Below are positions 15,734 to 24,118 of a stretch of 64,000 nucleotides of DNA, piece by piece. The translations under genes and the position numbers were made by a program. Below the pieces are notes generated by a model. The model did no database searches. It worked only from the letters and a program-made list of their open reading frames with translations, and was not told the origin of the DNA. Each line of letters starts with the position of its first letter. Position 1 is the first letter of the stretch. The stretch is from Acidovorax delafieldii (GTDB taxonomy: Bacteria; Pseudomonadota; Gammaproteobacteria; Burkholderiales; Burkholderiaceae_C), in assembly GCF_007993815.1 (NCBI RefSeq), contig NZ_VJWE01000014.1:1-64000 (forward strand). The letters run 5' to 3'.

Positions 15734-18700
15734 TCACACGCCGGCCGGTTGCAACGGGGAAGACAGCGAGGACGGACGGCGCGCCTGCCACGCGGCGCCC
15801 GCCATCGCCACCAGGGCCATGACCAGGAGGGCCACGATGCCCGCCATGCGCTCCACGGGGCTGGGTTCGGTGGCGCTGTCAGAAGGGGTCGGCTCGGGCT
15901 GCCGCTCCAGCAACACGCCCATGGTAGGCACGGCGGGCGCAGAGGGTGGTGCTTCTGCCTGGGCGGGCGGCGCGGGCAGGTCAGCGGCGGGGGGCGCAGG
16001 CTGTGGCGCGGCCAGGGCTGGCGACTGCGGCGCGGCAATGGCCATGCCTGCAGGCGGGGTCAGCTCTACGGACTCACCACGCGCCGCTCGCTCCACCCAG
16101 CGGCGCACGCTGGGCAGCTCGGCCGCCAGCGGCGCGGCACGCGTCAGCTCCTGGTACATCTGCGCCAGTTGTTTTTGCGTGTCGGCATCGGCCTGCCAAT
16201 AGCCCTGGCGCTGCGCCTGCACCAGGCGCTCCAGCGACTGGGCATAGGCCTGCGGATGCTCTTTGAGCCACTCGGGCAGGCCCAGCTGGTGCTTGTCGCG
16301 CACCAGCACGTCATAAAAGCTTTGCCAATGATCGCTGCGCACCGTGTCGGGCGCCACGGCCTGCCAGCCCCAGGCGAACTGCACGGCCTTGAGCACCTGC
16401 AGCGTGCCCGAATAGCCCTCGGCCTTCTGCGCCTGGAGCCAGCCCGGGTGCAGGTAGCGCGACTGCATCTCCAGCGCAATGGCGCGCTGCGCAGTCTCGG
16501 TGGTGGGCTCGCCTGCATCCTGCAGCTGGGCCACATGCAGCTCCAGCCCCTGCGCTCGCCCAGCCACGCGGGCTGCGGCCGACAGGCCGCCCAGGTACTG
16601 GAACGGGTCGTCCGAGCTGACCATGGCATACAGGTGCGAGCTGCGCGACAGGATGGCGGCATCGGTGCGGCGCAGGTGGGCACCCAATGCCTGGGCCGCC
16701 ACACCACCCGCCACGCCGGTCACCGGCTCGCCCTCCAGATAAGGCTGGCTCATGCGTTCGAGGAACATCTGGCCCAGGCGCGCATCGTTGGTTTGCAGGC
16801 CGTCGCTTTGCACCGCGTCCGACAGGCCGGTGCCATAGTCGCCCACCGCATTGCCGAACGAGCGCACGCGCGCCAGTTGCTCGGCCTGCGCGCGGGGCAC
16901 GCCTTGCTTGCGCAGGTCCTGGCCGATCTGCGCGGTATTGCGAGCGATCACGTTGCCGGGCTCGGCCGTGGCGGCCTGGGCCACCGCGCGGTCGAGCAGC
17001 GCCATCAGCGCGGGGAACTGGTCACGGTACGAGCCGGTGATGCTCATGAGCACATCGACGCGCGGGCGTTTGAGCTCATCGGCGGGAATGGTCTCGACCC
17101 GCACCGGGCGGCCCGAGTCATCCCACACCGGGCGCATGCCCAGCGCCACGAGCGCCTGCGCTTCCATGATGCCCTGGTGGCGCAGCGTTTCGCCCGCCCA
17201 CAGCGACAGCGCCATGCGCTCTGGCGCCTGGCCGCCATGGCGCGCCTGGTAGTCCTTGAACCAGTCGTTGAACAGCGTCTGCGCCACGGCATAGGCCTGG
17301 CGCGTGGGCAAGCGGCTCGGGTCCAGCCCCGTGAGGTTGCGGCCCGTGGGCAGGCTCTCGGGGTTGCGGATGGGGTCGCCACCGTAGGCTGCGGGCAGGA
17401 AGCGGCCCTCCAGCCCCGCGAGCAGGCCGGGCATTTCGCCTTCGGTGGCCAGCAGGCGCTCCAGCTCCTGTGCGCGCTGGGCCAGTTGCAGCAACGCGGG
17501 CGTGTCGATGGGCTTGCGCGCGGCGCGGTTGGGCACATGGTCTTCGGCGCGCACCAAGCCGTCCTGTGCGGGCGGCGCGTCAGGCAGTACGGGGCGCAGG
17601 TCCAGCACGCTGGCGGCCTGCGCATCGGTCAGCGCCACTTCCAGCCAGCGCGCGGGGCGCGCGGCCAGCACCGCGTCGTGCTTGATCAGGAAGGCTTCGT
17701 CGATGTCTTCGCCCAGCGCCTCGATCAGCGGCTTGCGCAGCGCCTGCAAGATGGTCTCGCGCCGCTGCTCGGGCGCGGGCACGCGGCCGAACACGGCCAG
17801 GCCCTTGGGCTGCGAGCTTTGCGCGAGCTGGTCCAGGTAGGGATGCAGGATTTCAAGGAAGCCGCTGAAATCGGCCGCGATGCGCGCGGCGCTCCAGCCC
17901 AGGTCGCGGTGCAACTGGTGCTCCACAAACTGCGCCACCAGCTGCTTTTCGAGCGCGCGGCGCGTGGGGCCTTCGTCCACGGTTTCCCATTCGTGCATCA
18001 CCTCGTGCATGTGTGCCATGCGCGCCTCGAAGCCTGCCGGGGCGAACACGGGCGTGCGGTGGCTCACCAGCACGGCGCGGCCCCGGCGCTTGGCCGTGAG
18101 GGCCTCGCCCAGGTTGTCCACGATGTAGGGATAGACCACGGGCAGGTCTCCGAGCGGCAGCAGCGCGTCGTCGTGCACATCCAGCGCACGGGCCTTGCCA
18201 CCGGCCCATTCCTGCGTGCCGTGGGTGCCGAAGTGGATGAGCGCGTCGGCCTCCAGCTGCGCCCACAGGTACACGGCCAGGTAATGGTGCGACAGCGGCG
18301 CCTTGCTCTTGTGCATGAACGGGTTCTGGCCCAGGCGCAGTGTTTCCTCGCGCGGGGGCTGGGGCAATACCGAGAGCTTGCCCACCTGCAGGCGCGGGAT
18401 GACGAACACCTTTTCGCCCTGCCACTCGACCACGTAGCGGCTCTTTTCGGGCGCGCCCCAGTGCGCGTTCATGCGCTCGCGCACGGCCTTGGGCAGCGTG
18501 GCCAGGTGCTGCTCGTAGCGCGCCAGCGGCAGCGCGGCGGCCTGCCCGCTTTGCAGCAGCGCGCGCACATCAGCACCGGGGTAGTAGGCGGCCAGCAGCG
18601 GCTTGAGCCCATCGATCCAGCCCTGCTCGGGCACCTGCTGGGTGCGGTAGCCCGCCTGGGCCAGGCCGCCCGACACCTGCTCCAGGCTGCGCGGCACGTT

Positions 18701-19915
18701 GAGGAACGAGGCGCCGAAGTTGGTGCCGCCCGGCGGATAGTTGTAGACCATGGCCACCAGGCGCTTGTCGGCAGCGGGTTTGGTCTGCAGCGCAATCAGC
18801 CGCCGCGCCTTGGCGGCCACGGCCTGGGCCTGGCGTTCGATGATACGGAAATCCTTGCCCTCGGCGCCGTGCGCGGCCACCAGCACCGGGTCGATGGCGC
18901 CGGCTGCCTCCGGCTGCGCCAGGTAAAACGGTACATCGGACAGCGACAGGCCCGTGTCGCTGGCCTCCCACGCGGCGGCATCGCCCGCGCGGTAGGGCTG
19001 CGTGCCGAGCAGCGGCACGCCCCAGCGGGCCAACAGCGGCTGCAGCGCAGCGGCCTGGGGCACGAGCTGGTGCAGCACCAGGGCCGAGGCGTTCAGGCGG
19101 CCGGGGCCGCTGCCTTTCTCGGGGGGCATCTCCAGCACCTCGGCCAGGGTCTGCGCCGTGACCTGCTGGCCAAAGGCGGCATAGGCGAACAGGCCCTGCT
19201 GGCGGAAGGTGCGCAGCCAGGCATCGAGCCACTCCGTGCTGCCGTCGATGAAGTGGTGGCGGTGCACCAGCACGGCCACGGCGGGCAGGCTGCGCAGCGC
19301 GGGCTGGCCCTGGCGCCAGGCCTCCAGCGCGGCGGCGTTGGGGAGCAGGCGGGGCGCGTCGGGGTGGTAGATACCCCGGGGGGGCAGGATGTCGGGCGCG
19401 GGCAAGGCAGGCATGGCAGCACCCGCCACGGTGGCACGCGCCAGGGCAATGGCGTTCTTCAGGTTCCGCGGGCCACCGGCCTGCAGGTAGGCCACCATAC
19501 GGGCGGGCGCATCCAGCGCAGACAGGTCGACGGCGGGCGTGCCCGCAGGCACCCAGACCACGCGGCCAAGGGTGCGCACAGCACGCGCATCGAGTTGCGG
19601 CCCCGCCATGCGGCGCAAGCGCGCCTCCACGCTGGCATGCGGGGCATCCACCCACACCATGGCGGCGCCTGCCAGTGCGCGCTCCAGCTTCTGGGCCTGG
19701 GCCGCGTCCAGTACCGCCGGGCCGGCCAGCGGGTAATCGATGTGCACAAAGCCCAGGCCCGCGTCGGAGGCCAGGCGCTGCACCATGGCCGTGCGCGGGG
19801 CGGTGGTGATGTCGGACGTGAGCCAGAGCAACACGGGCGCAGACTGTGCGGCCTGCACCAGCGGCGCAGCCAGCAGCAGGCACCACAGTGCCGCGCGCAG
19901 GATCAGCGCCGTCAT
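15734..19915 (-). CDS. cobN: Membrane-anchored, exported CobN-like chelatase
   Basis: Protein of 1393 aa with a CobN/ChlH/BchH-type chelatase core. The conserved motif [14 protein letters not shown] lies near residue 560, and blocks such as [21 protein letters not shown] and [11 protein letters not shown] are clear. Unlike the cytoplasmic cobaltochelatase subunit it has an N-terminal signal peptide ([15 protein letters not shown], cleavage near 22-24). At the C-terminus a Pro/Ala-rich tether leads to one membrane helix (about 1357-1376) followed by arginines, placing the enzyme in the periplasm on the inner membrane. Its ATG overlaps the DUF2149 stop (ATGA). No CobS/CobT ATPase partners are present. 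It may insert, remove or exchange the metal of an imported tetrapyrrole; the reaction is inferred only. Confidence 0.85.
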   Translation of the reverse strand: MTALILRAALWCLLLAAPLVQAAQSAPVLLWLTSDITTAPRTAMVQRLASDAGLGFVHIDYPLAGPAVLDAAQAQKLERALAGAAMVWVDAPHASVEARLRRMAGPQLDARAVRTLGRVVWVPAGTPAVDLSALDAPARMVAYLQAGGPRNLKNAIALARATVAGAAMPALPAPDILPPRGIYHPDAPRLLPNAAALEAWRQGQPALRSLPAVAVLVHRHHFIDGSTEWLDAWLRTFRQQGLFAYAAFGQQVTAQTLAEVLEMPPEKGSGPGRLNASALVLHQLVPQAAALQPLLARWGVPLLGTQPYRAGDAAAWEASDTGLSLSDVPFYLAQPEAAGAIDPVLVAAHGAEGKDFRIIERQAQAVAAKARRLIALQTKPAADKRLVAMVYNYPPGGTNFGASFLNVPRSLEQVSGGLAQAGYRTQQVPEQGWIDGLKPLLAAYYPGADVRALLQSGQAAALPLARYEQHLATLPKAVRERMNAHWGAPEKSRYVVEWQGEKVFVIPRLQVGKLSVLPQPPREETLRLGQNPFMHKSKAPLSHHYLAVYLWAQLEADALIHFGTHGTQEWAGGKARALDVHDDALLPLGDLPVVYPYIVDNLGEALTAKRRGRAVLVSHRTPVFAPAGFEARMAHMHEVMHEWETVDEGPTRRALEKQLVAQFVEHQLHRDLGWSAARIAADFSGFLEILHPYLDQLAQSSQPKGLAVFGRVPAPEQRRETILQALRKPLIEALGEDIDEAFLIKHDAVLAARPARWLEVALTDAQAASVLDLRPVLPDAPPAQDGLVRAEDHVPNRAARKPIDTPALLQLAQRAQELERLLATEGEMPGLLAGLEGRFLPAAYGGDPIRNPESLPTGRNLTGLDPSRLPTRQAYAVAQTLFNDWFKDYQARHGGQAPERMALSLWAGETLRHQGIMEAQALVALGMRPVWDDSGRPVRVETIPADELKRPRVDVLMSITGSYRDQFPALMALLDRAVAQAATAEPGNVIARNTAQIGQDLRKQGVPRAQAEQLARVRSFGNAVGDYGTGLSDAVQSDGLQTNDARLGQMFLERMSQPYLEGEPVTGVAGGVAAQALGAHLRRTDAAILSRSSHLYAMVSSDDPFQYLGGLSAAARVAGRAQGLELHVAQLQDAGEPTTETAQRAIALEMQSRYLHPGWLQAQKAEGYSGTLQVLKAVQFAWGWQAVAPDTVRSDHWQSFYDVLVRDKHQLGLPEWLKEHPQAYAQSLERLVQAQRQGYWQADADTQKQLAQMYQELTRAAPLAAELPSVRRWVERAARGESVELTPPAGMAIAAPQSPALAAPQPAPPAADLPAPPAQAEAPPSAPAVPTMGVLLERQPEPTPSDSATEPSPVERMAGIVALLVMALVAMAGAAWQARRPSSLSSPLQPAGV

Positions 19916-20298
19916 GGCTTGGCGGGTGCCGGCGCGGCGGCGCCACCCGCGCCACCGGCCGAAGCGCTGGCAGGAGCAGCGCCCGTTTCAGGGATGTAGA
20001 CGATATTGCCGTCTTCCAGCTTGTAGGCCACGCCCGCACGCACGCCCTGCCCTTGCGCTGCGCTGCCAGCGCCCTTGAAGCGCACTTCCTTGCCCTGCTC
20101 GCGCACGACCACTTCCATGTCGGGCTGGCCCGCGTTGCGGATGATGGTGACGCTCTCATGAGCGCTGGTCTGGGTCTGCACGGCCACGGCCGTCAGCAGC
20201 GCCACCACCAGCACCAGGAACACATCCACCAGGTTCACGGCCGACAGCATCGGGTCGTCGTCGTCCTCTGCCAGGACGTTCAAGTGGCGCAAGCTCAT
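19912..20298 (-). CDS. DUF2149 protein, ExbD-like
   Basis: Protein of 128 aa with a short acidic cytoplasmic start (AEDDDDP), one membrane helix carrying an aspartate (NLVDVFLVLVVALLTAVAV, about 22-40), a periplasmic domain of about 65 residues (VTIIRNAGQPDMEVVVREQGKEV) and a disordered Ala/Pro/Gly tail. The layout and the intramembrane Asp match ExbD/TolR, in which that residue carries protons. Its start and stop codons overlap the ExbB-like and CobN-like genes (ATGA at both), strongly suggesting a stoichiometric complex. Role is inferred. Confidence 0.82.
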   Translation of the reverse strand: MSLRHLNVLAEDDDDPMLSAVNLVDVFLVLVVALLTAVAVQTQTSAHESVTIIRNAGQPDMEVVVREQGKEVRFKGAGSAAQGQGVRAGVAYKLEDGNIVYIPETGAAPASASAGGAGGAAAPAPAKP

Positions 20299-20762
20299 TG
20301 CGCCACCCCGCGCTCCTTGCGCACCACCAGCAGTTCGGCCAGCAGCCAGCGGCGGCGCACCGAGTACACCACCAGGCCCACCGACGCGGCAGCCAGCGCC
20401 AGCACCACGCCCGCAAAGGCGCCGCTGAACACCGCCAGCGCCTGCTGGCCGTTGCCCGCCGCCACGCTCTGCAGCGCGGGGCCGAGTGGGATCATCGTGG
20501 CGATCAGCCCCAGCATGGGCGACAGGCGGCTGAGCAGGCGCACGGGCTCCACCTGGCGCACCAGTTGCAGCTCCAGCTCTTCCATCGACAAACCCGGAGC
20601 CACGCGCAGCGAACGGTACTGCGGCTGGCGCCAGCGCTGCCACGCCTCCATGAGCGTGGCGCCGCCCGACCACAACGCGTAGACAAACGCCAGCCCCACC
20701 AGCACCAGCACCGGCCACAGCAACGACTGCGCGACCTGCGAAAAACCCGATTCGATGTTCAT
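20295..20762 (-). CDS. MotA/TolQ/ExbB-type proton channel protein
   Basis: Protein of 155 aa, shorter than ExbB (about 240). A first helix lies at about 13-33 and two further helices (LSPMLGLIATMIPLGPALQ and FAGVVLALAAASVGLVVYSV) form the conserved MotA_ExbB core. It should form, with the DUF2149 protein, an inner-membrane proton-driven motor. ATG at 20762 has an AGGGAG-like site. It follows btuD by 29 bases and overlaps DUF2149. No tonB gene is present in the window, so the motor may energise the CobN-like protein directly rather than, or besides, the outer-membrane receptor BtuB. Confidence 0.83.
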   Translation of the reverse strand: MNIESGFSQVAQSLLWPVLVLVGLAFVYALWSGGATLMEAWQRWRQPQYRSLRVAPGLSMEELELQLVRQVEPVRLLSRLSPMLGLIATMIPLGPALQSVAAGNGQQALAVFSGAFAGVVLALAAASVGLVVYSVRRRWLLAELLVVRKERGVAQ

Positions 20763-20791
20763 GCTTCCACTCCCTCAATCCATGTGTTGTT

Positions 20792-21586
20792 TCATTGGCT
20801 GTGCTTGCGCTGCATCGATGGCAGCGCCATCCACATGCCATCCAGATGCCGCACGTGGATGCGGTGGTCAAACACGCTCTCCAGCGCCGCGTGCGTGGCG
20901 GGTGCATCGCAGGCGCCCTGGTGCAGCACGCGGCCCTGTGCCATCACCACCATGTCGTCGGACTGCAGTGCCAGCGACACCTCGTGCAGCACGCTGACCA
21001 CCGTGCCCCCCGCATCGACCAGTGCACGCATGGTGTGCAGCCAGTCGGTCTGGTGCGGCGGGTCGAGGTTGGCCAGGGGCTCGTCCATCAGCAGCACCTG
21101 CGCCTGCACGGCCAGGGCGCGGGCCAGCAGCACGCGCTGGCGTTCGCCGCCCGACAGCTGCGACAGCGGGCGGTGGCGCCAGTCCCAGGCCTGCGTGGTG
21201 CGCAGCGCCTGCTCCACCGCTGCGTGGTCGGCCGCACCCGGCGGTGCCAGCCAGGCCTGGTGCGGCAGCCGGCCGAGCATGGCCACGTCATAACTGGTCA
21301 GGTCGTCAGCCGAGCCTTCGTTCTGCCCCAGCCAGGCGAGCTGGCGGGCGCGTTCGCGCGCAGGAATCTGCGCCAGCGGGCGGCCGAGCAACAACACGTC
21401 GCCCTGCACCGCCACACGCGGCAGCAGGCCCGCCAGCACCTTGAGCAGGGTGGACTTGCCCGCGCCGTTGGGGCCGACGATGCTGGTCCAGCGCCCGGCG
21501 GGCAATTGCAGGTCAATGCCCTGCAATATCGAGCGATTCCCGATGCTGGCGCTTATTCCATTTGCACTGATAGCTATTGATTTCAT
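20792..21586 (-). CDS. btuD: Vitamin B12 ABC transporter ATP-binding protein
   Basis: ATPase of 264 aa, FecE/BtuD type, driving corrinoid import through BtuC. Walker A GPNGAGKST (about 38-46), signature LSGGERQR, Walker B VLLMDEPLANLD and the switch His in LHEVSLA are present. ATG at 21586 overlaps the btuC stop as ATGA. The first 13 or so codons, starting ATG AAA TCA ATA GCT, are AT-rich and lie in a copy of dispersed repeat A, so the N-terminus MKSIAISANGIS is repeat-derived. The gene order btuF-btuC-btuD is standard. Confidence 0.92.
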   Translation of the reverse strand: MKSIAISANGISASIGNRSILQGIDLQLPAGRWTSIVGPNGAGKSTLLKVLAGLLPRVAVQGDVLLLGRPLAQIPARERARQLAWLGQNEGSADDLTSYDVAMLGRLPHQAWLAPPGAADHAAVEQALRTTQAWDWRHRPLSQLSGGERQRVLLARALAVQAQVLLMDEPLANLDPPHQTDWLHTMRALVDAGGTVVSVLHEVSLALQSDDMVVMAQGRVLHQGACDAPATHAALESVFDHRIHVRHLDGMWMALPSMQRKHSQ

Positions 21587-21591
21587 AGTGC
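21546..21591 (+). repeat. Palindromic repeat A, copy at the btuC/btuD junction
   Basis: Read on the plus strand: GCGCTTATTCC, then GATAGCTATTGATTTCATAG, matching the reverse complement of the cbiB copy at both ends. It covers the btuC stop and btuD start codons. Orientation relative to the gene is opposite to that of the copies in cbiB, cobU and the hydratase gene. Confidence 0.65.
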
Positions 21592-22617
21592 GCCCCCTTG
21601 CGAGGTGCGCCGGTGCATGAGCCACAGCAGATAGGTGCCGCCCAGGGCCGCCGTGAGGACGCCCACGGGCAGCTCCTGCGGCGCCAGCAGCCAGCGCGCC
21701 AGGATGTCGGCCGCCATGAGCAGCACCGCGCCCATCAGGCTGGACAGCACGATGTGCCGTTCGTGTGTCACGCGCACGATGGAACGCACCAGGTGCGGGG
21801 CCGCCAGCCCCACAAAGGCGATGAGCCCCGTCTGCGCCACCGCCGTGCCCGTGGCCAGCGCCATGGCAGCCACCAGCCCCACACGCATGGGCATGAGCGG
21901 CAGGCCCAGGCTGGCGGCCGTGGCCTCGCCCAGCGTGAGGCCGTCCAGCGCACGTGCCAGCATCCAGGCAACCACCGAGCACAGCGCCCAGGCCACGGCC
22001 ATGAGCAAGCAGGCCGCCCAGCCCACAAAAGCCGTGCTGCCCAGCGTGAAGGCCTGCATGGCCTGCAGGATGTCGGGCGAGGCCAGTTCCACCAGGTCAC
22101 GCAGCGCACCCAGCACCACGCCCACAATCACCCCCGCCAGCAACAAGCGCAGCGTGTGCTGCACGCCCTTGGCGAGCAGCAGCGTGAGCACCACCGCCCC
22201 CGCCGCGCCCAAAAATGCCATGCCCGTGATGCCGATACGGGCCATCCACTGCGCCGCCACCGGCGACACCCCGAAGAGCGCCATGGCCACCGCCCCGCCC
22301 AGCGCTGCGCCCGAGGCGCTGCCCAGCAGGTACGGGTCGGCCAGCGGGTTGCGAAACAGCCCCTGCGCCACCGCGCCCGACAGGCCCAGCAGCGCCCCCG
22401 CCAGCCACGCACCCGCCGTGCGCGGCAGGCGGATGTCCCACACGATCTGCCAGGCCACAGGGTCACCGTGCATGCGCAGCACGCTGTCAAAGCCCGTGCT
22501 GCCCACGCTGGCGCCACACACCGCCAGCAACGCGCTGGCGAGCAACAGCCAGGCGGCACACCATGCGGCACGGCGGCTGGCGGAACCCGTGGGCAAGTCG
22601 ATCGGAATGCTGGTCAT
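21583..22617 (-). CDS. btuC: Vitamin B12 ABC transporter permease
   Basis: Inner-membrane permease of 344 aa, FecCD/BtuC family, with about ten hydrophobic helices. Typical stretches are DIRLPRTAGAWLAGALLGLSG near the N-terminus, FRNPLADPYLLGSASGAALG, and GLIAFVGLAAPHLVRSIV followed by an Arg/His loop near the ATPase contact. ATG at 22617 overlaps the btuF stop as ATGA, and its own stop overlaps btuD. Substrate is inferred to be a corrinoid from the B12 riboswitch and the neighbouring genes; by sequence alone a siderophore permease would look similar. Confidence 0.9.
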   Translation of the reverse strand: MTSIPIDLPTGSASRRAAWCAAWLLLASALLAVCGASVGSTGFDSVLRMHGDPVAWQIVWDIRLPRTAGAWLAGALLGLSGAVAQGLFRNPLADPYLLGSASGAALGGAVAMALFGVSPVAAQWMARIGITGMAFLGAAGAVVLTLLLAKGVQHTLRLLLAGVIVGVVLGALRDLVELASPDILQAMQAFTLGSTAFVGWAACLLMAVAWALCSVVAWMLARALDGLTLGEATAASLGLPLMPMRVGLVAAMALATGTAVAQTGLIAFVGLAAPHLVRSIVRVTHERHIVLSSLMGAVLLMAADILARWLLAPQELPVGVLTAALGGTYLLWLMHRRTSQGGAL

Positions 22618-23516
22618 GACGCTTTGTCCACCAGACACCGCGCCATGATGCGGGCCGCCTCGGCCATGCGCGGCCCAGGGCGCACCACCACATCGGAATC
22701 GCCGGGGCCAAACACGCACAGCCGGTTCTCGCGGATGGCACGCATGGAAGCCCAGCCGGGGTACGGCACCATGGCCTGCATGCTGCGGTTGCCGATCATG
22801 ATGATGTCGGGGTTGGCGCGCACCACGAACTCTGGGTTCAGGCGCGGAAACGGCCCCAGCGACGCCGGCACCACGTTGCGCACGCCCAGCCGGGTGAGCG
22901 ATTCGCCAATGAACGACGCCTCGCCCGCTGCATAGGGCCCACGGCTCACCTCGAAGTACACACGCACATTTTTGGCCTTGGGCGGCAGGGACTGTGCAGC
23001 CGCCAGCACGCCCGCGTCGATCACACGCCAGAGGCGGTCGGAGCCTTGCGCGCGGGGCACGCCCAGCAGGTCGCTGACAGCGCCCAGCACGCGGCGCACG
23101 TCGGCATGCGTCTTGGGCTCCAGCTGCACCACGGTGAGGCCGAGCGCCTCCAGCCGGTCACTGGCGCGCGAGCTGACGGACATCAGCACCACATCGGGCT
23201 TGAGTGCCACGACGGCCTCGATGCTCGGGTCCAGCCCGCCCCCCACCTTGGGCAGCTTGGCAATCACGGCCTCCGGCCAGTTGGAGTAGCGGTCCACACC
23301 CACCAAACGGTGGCATTGCTCCAGTTCGCACACGCTTTCGGTCAACGAGGGCAACAGGCTGACGATGCGCTGCGGGGGCCGGGGCAGCGAGACCTCGCGG
23401 CCCCGGTCGTCCCGGATGTGCACCGGCTGCGCACGCGCGAGGCCGGCCATCAGCAGGCCCAGCAGCACCAGAATGGCGATGACCCACAGGATGCGGCGCA
23501 CGGGGGTTGGTTTCAT
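22614..23516 (-). CDS. btuF: Corrinoid-binding protein, periplasmic (BtuF-like)
   Basis: Binding protein of 300 aa for the BtuCD transporter. An N-terminal signal or anchor helix (ILWVIAILVLLGLLMAGLARA, ending about residue 29) precedes a class III periplasmic binding fold with DDRGREVSLPRPPQRIVSLLPS and VGVDRYSNWPEAV. Such proteins present corrinoid to the permease. ATG at 23516 shares one base with the cobU stop (TGATG), and its stop overlaps btuC. No lipoprotein Cys is seen at the cleavage region. Confidence 0.88.
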   Translation of the reverse strand: MKPTPVRRILWVIAILVLLGLLMAGLARAQPVHIRDDRGREVSLPRPPQRIVSLLPSLTESVCELEQCHRLVGVDRYSNWPEAVIAKLPKVGGGLDPSIEAVVALKPDVVLMSVSSRASDRLEALGLTVVQLEPKTHADVRRVLGAVSDLLGVPRAQGSDRLWRVIDAGVLAAAQSLPPKAKNVRVYFEVSRGPYAAGEASFIGESLTRLGVRNVVPASLGPFPRLNPEFVVRANPDIIMIGNRSMQAMVPYPGWASMRAIRENRLCVFGPGDSDVVVRPGPRMAEAARIMARCLVDKAS

Positions 23517-24118
23517 CAGCAGGGTTCCTTCAAAGTGAGAGGCAGACCGGCAGCCATCAACGTGACCCGTGGACACACCTGCGCCACCTGCTGGTTGAGC
23601 ATGCCCAGCGCATCGACAAAGGCGCGCACCTCGCGCCCCATCGGGATGACCCCCAGGCCAATTTCGTTGCCCACCAGAACAACGGGCCCGGGGGACTGCC
23701 GAATTGCTTCCAAAAACATAGCAGCCTGGGCATTCCACTCTAGCGCTTGCGCCTGTTTTTGCTCCAAATCCATGGTTTCGAACCCCAGGGGCATGGTCCA
23801 GTGGGTGAGCCACAGCGTGAGGCAGTCCACCACCACCAGGGTTTGCGGCGCGCTGTGCTGCGCAACGGCAGCGGCCACATCGCGCGGCTCTTCCACCGTC
23901 TGCAAACCTGGCACGCGCTCGGCGCGGTCGCGCTGGTGGCGGGCGATGCGCTCGCGCATCTCGTCGTCCCAGGCCTGCCCGGTGGCGATCAGCACGGCGC
24001 GGTGGTCGGCGGACCGGGCCAGCCAGTCGCGAGCCAGCAGCTCAGCGCGGCGGGATTTGCCGCTTTTCTGACCGCCCAGGATGAGCTCGGTAGTGATGGG
24101 GTGTGACGCGGATGTCAT
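23516..24118 (-). CDS. cobU: Adenosylcobinamide kinase/guanylyltransferase
   Basis: Bifunctional enzyme of 200 aa that phosphorylates adenosylcobinamide and then makes adenosylcobinamide-GDP. P-loop GGQKSGKSRRAE is near residue 16, with IATGQAWDDEMRERI, VVVDCLTLWLTH and VVLVGNEIGLGVIPMGREVRAF. It is somewhat longer than typical CobU (about 180). The extra length lies between TLWL and the VGNE motif, and about 20 of those residues (EQKQAQALEWNAQAAMFLE) come from a copy of repeat A. ATG at 24118 overlaps the cobB stop. Cobalamin synthase (CobS), the next enzyme, is not in the window. Confidence 0.92.
   Translation of the reverse strand: MTSASHPITTELILGGQKSGKSRRAELLARDWLARSADHRAVLIATGQAWDDEMRERIARHQRDRAERVPGLQTVEEPRDVAAAVAQHSAPQTLVVVDCLTLWLTHWTMPLGFETMDLEQKQAQALEWNAQAAMFLEAIRQSPGPVVLVGNEIGLGVIPMGREVRAFVDALGMLNQQVAQVCPRVTLMAAGLPLTLKEPC
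23709..23768 (-). repeat. Palindromic repeat A, copy inside cobU
   Basis: Read on the minus strand it has GCGCTAGAG, GCC and GCTGCTATG, flanked by A-rich and T-rich ends. It aligns with the cbiB copy across about 45 bases and is read in the same frame. Confidence 0.75.

Noticed and set aside
15686..19999. A 1437-codon open frame antisense to the cobN-like gene
   Set aside because: It mirrors the GC-rich codon bias of cobN on the other strand, is full of Arg/His/Gln, and shows no recognisable domain.
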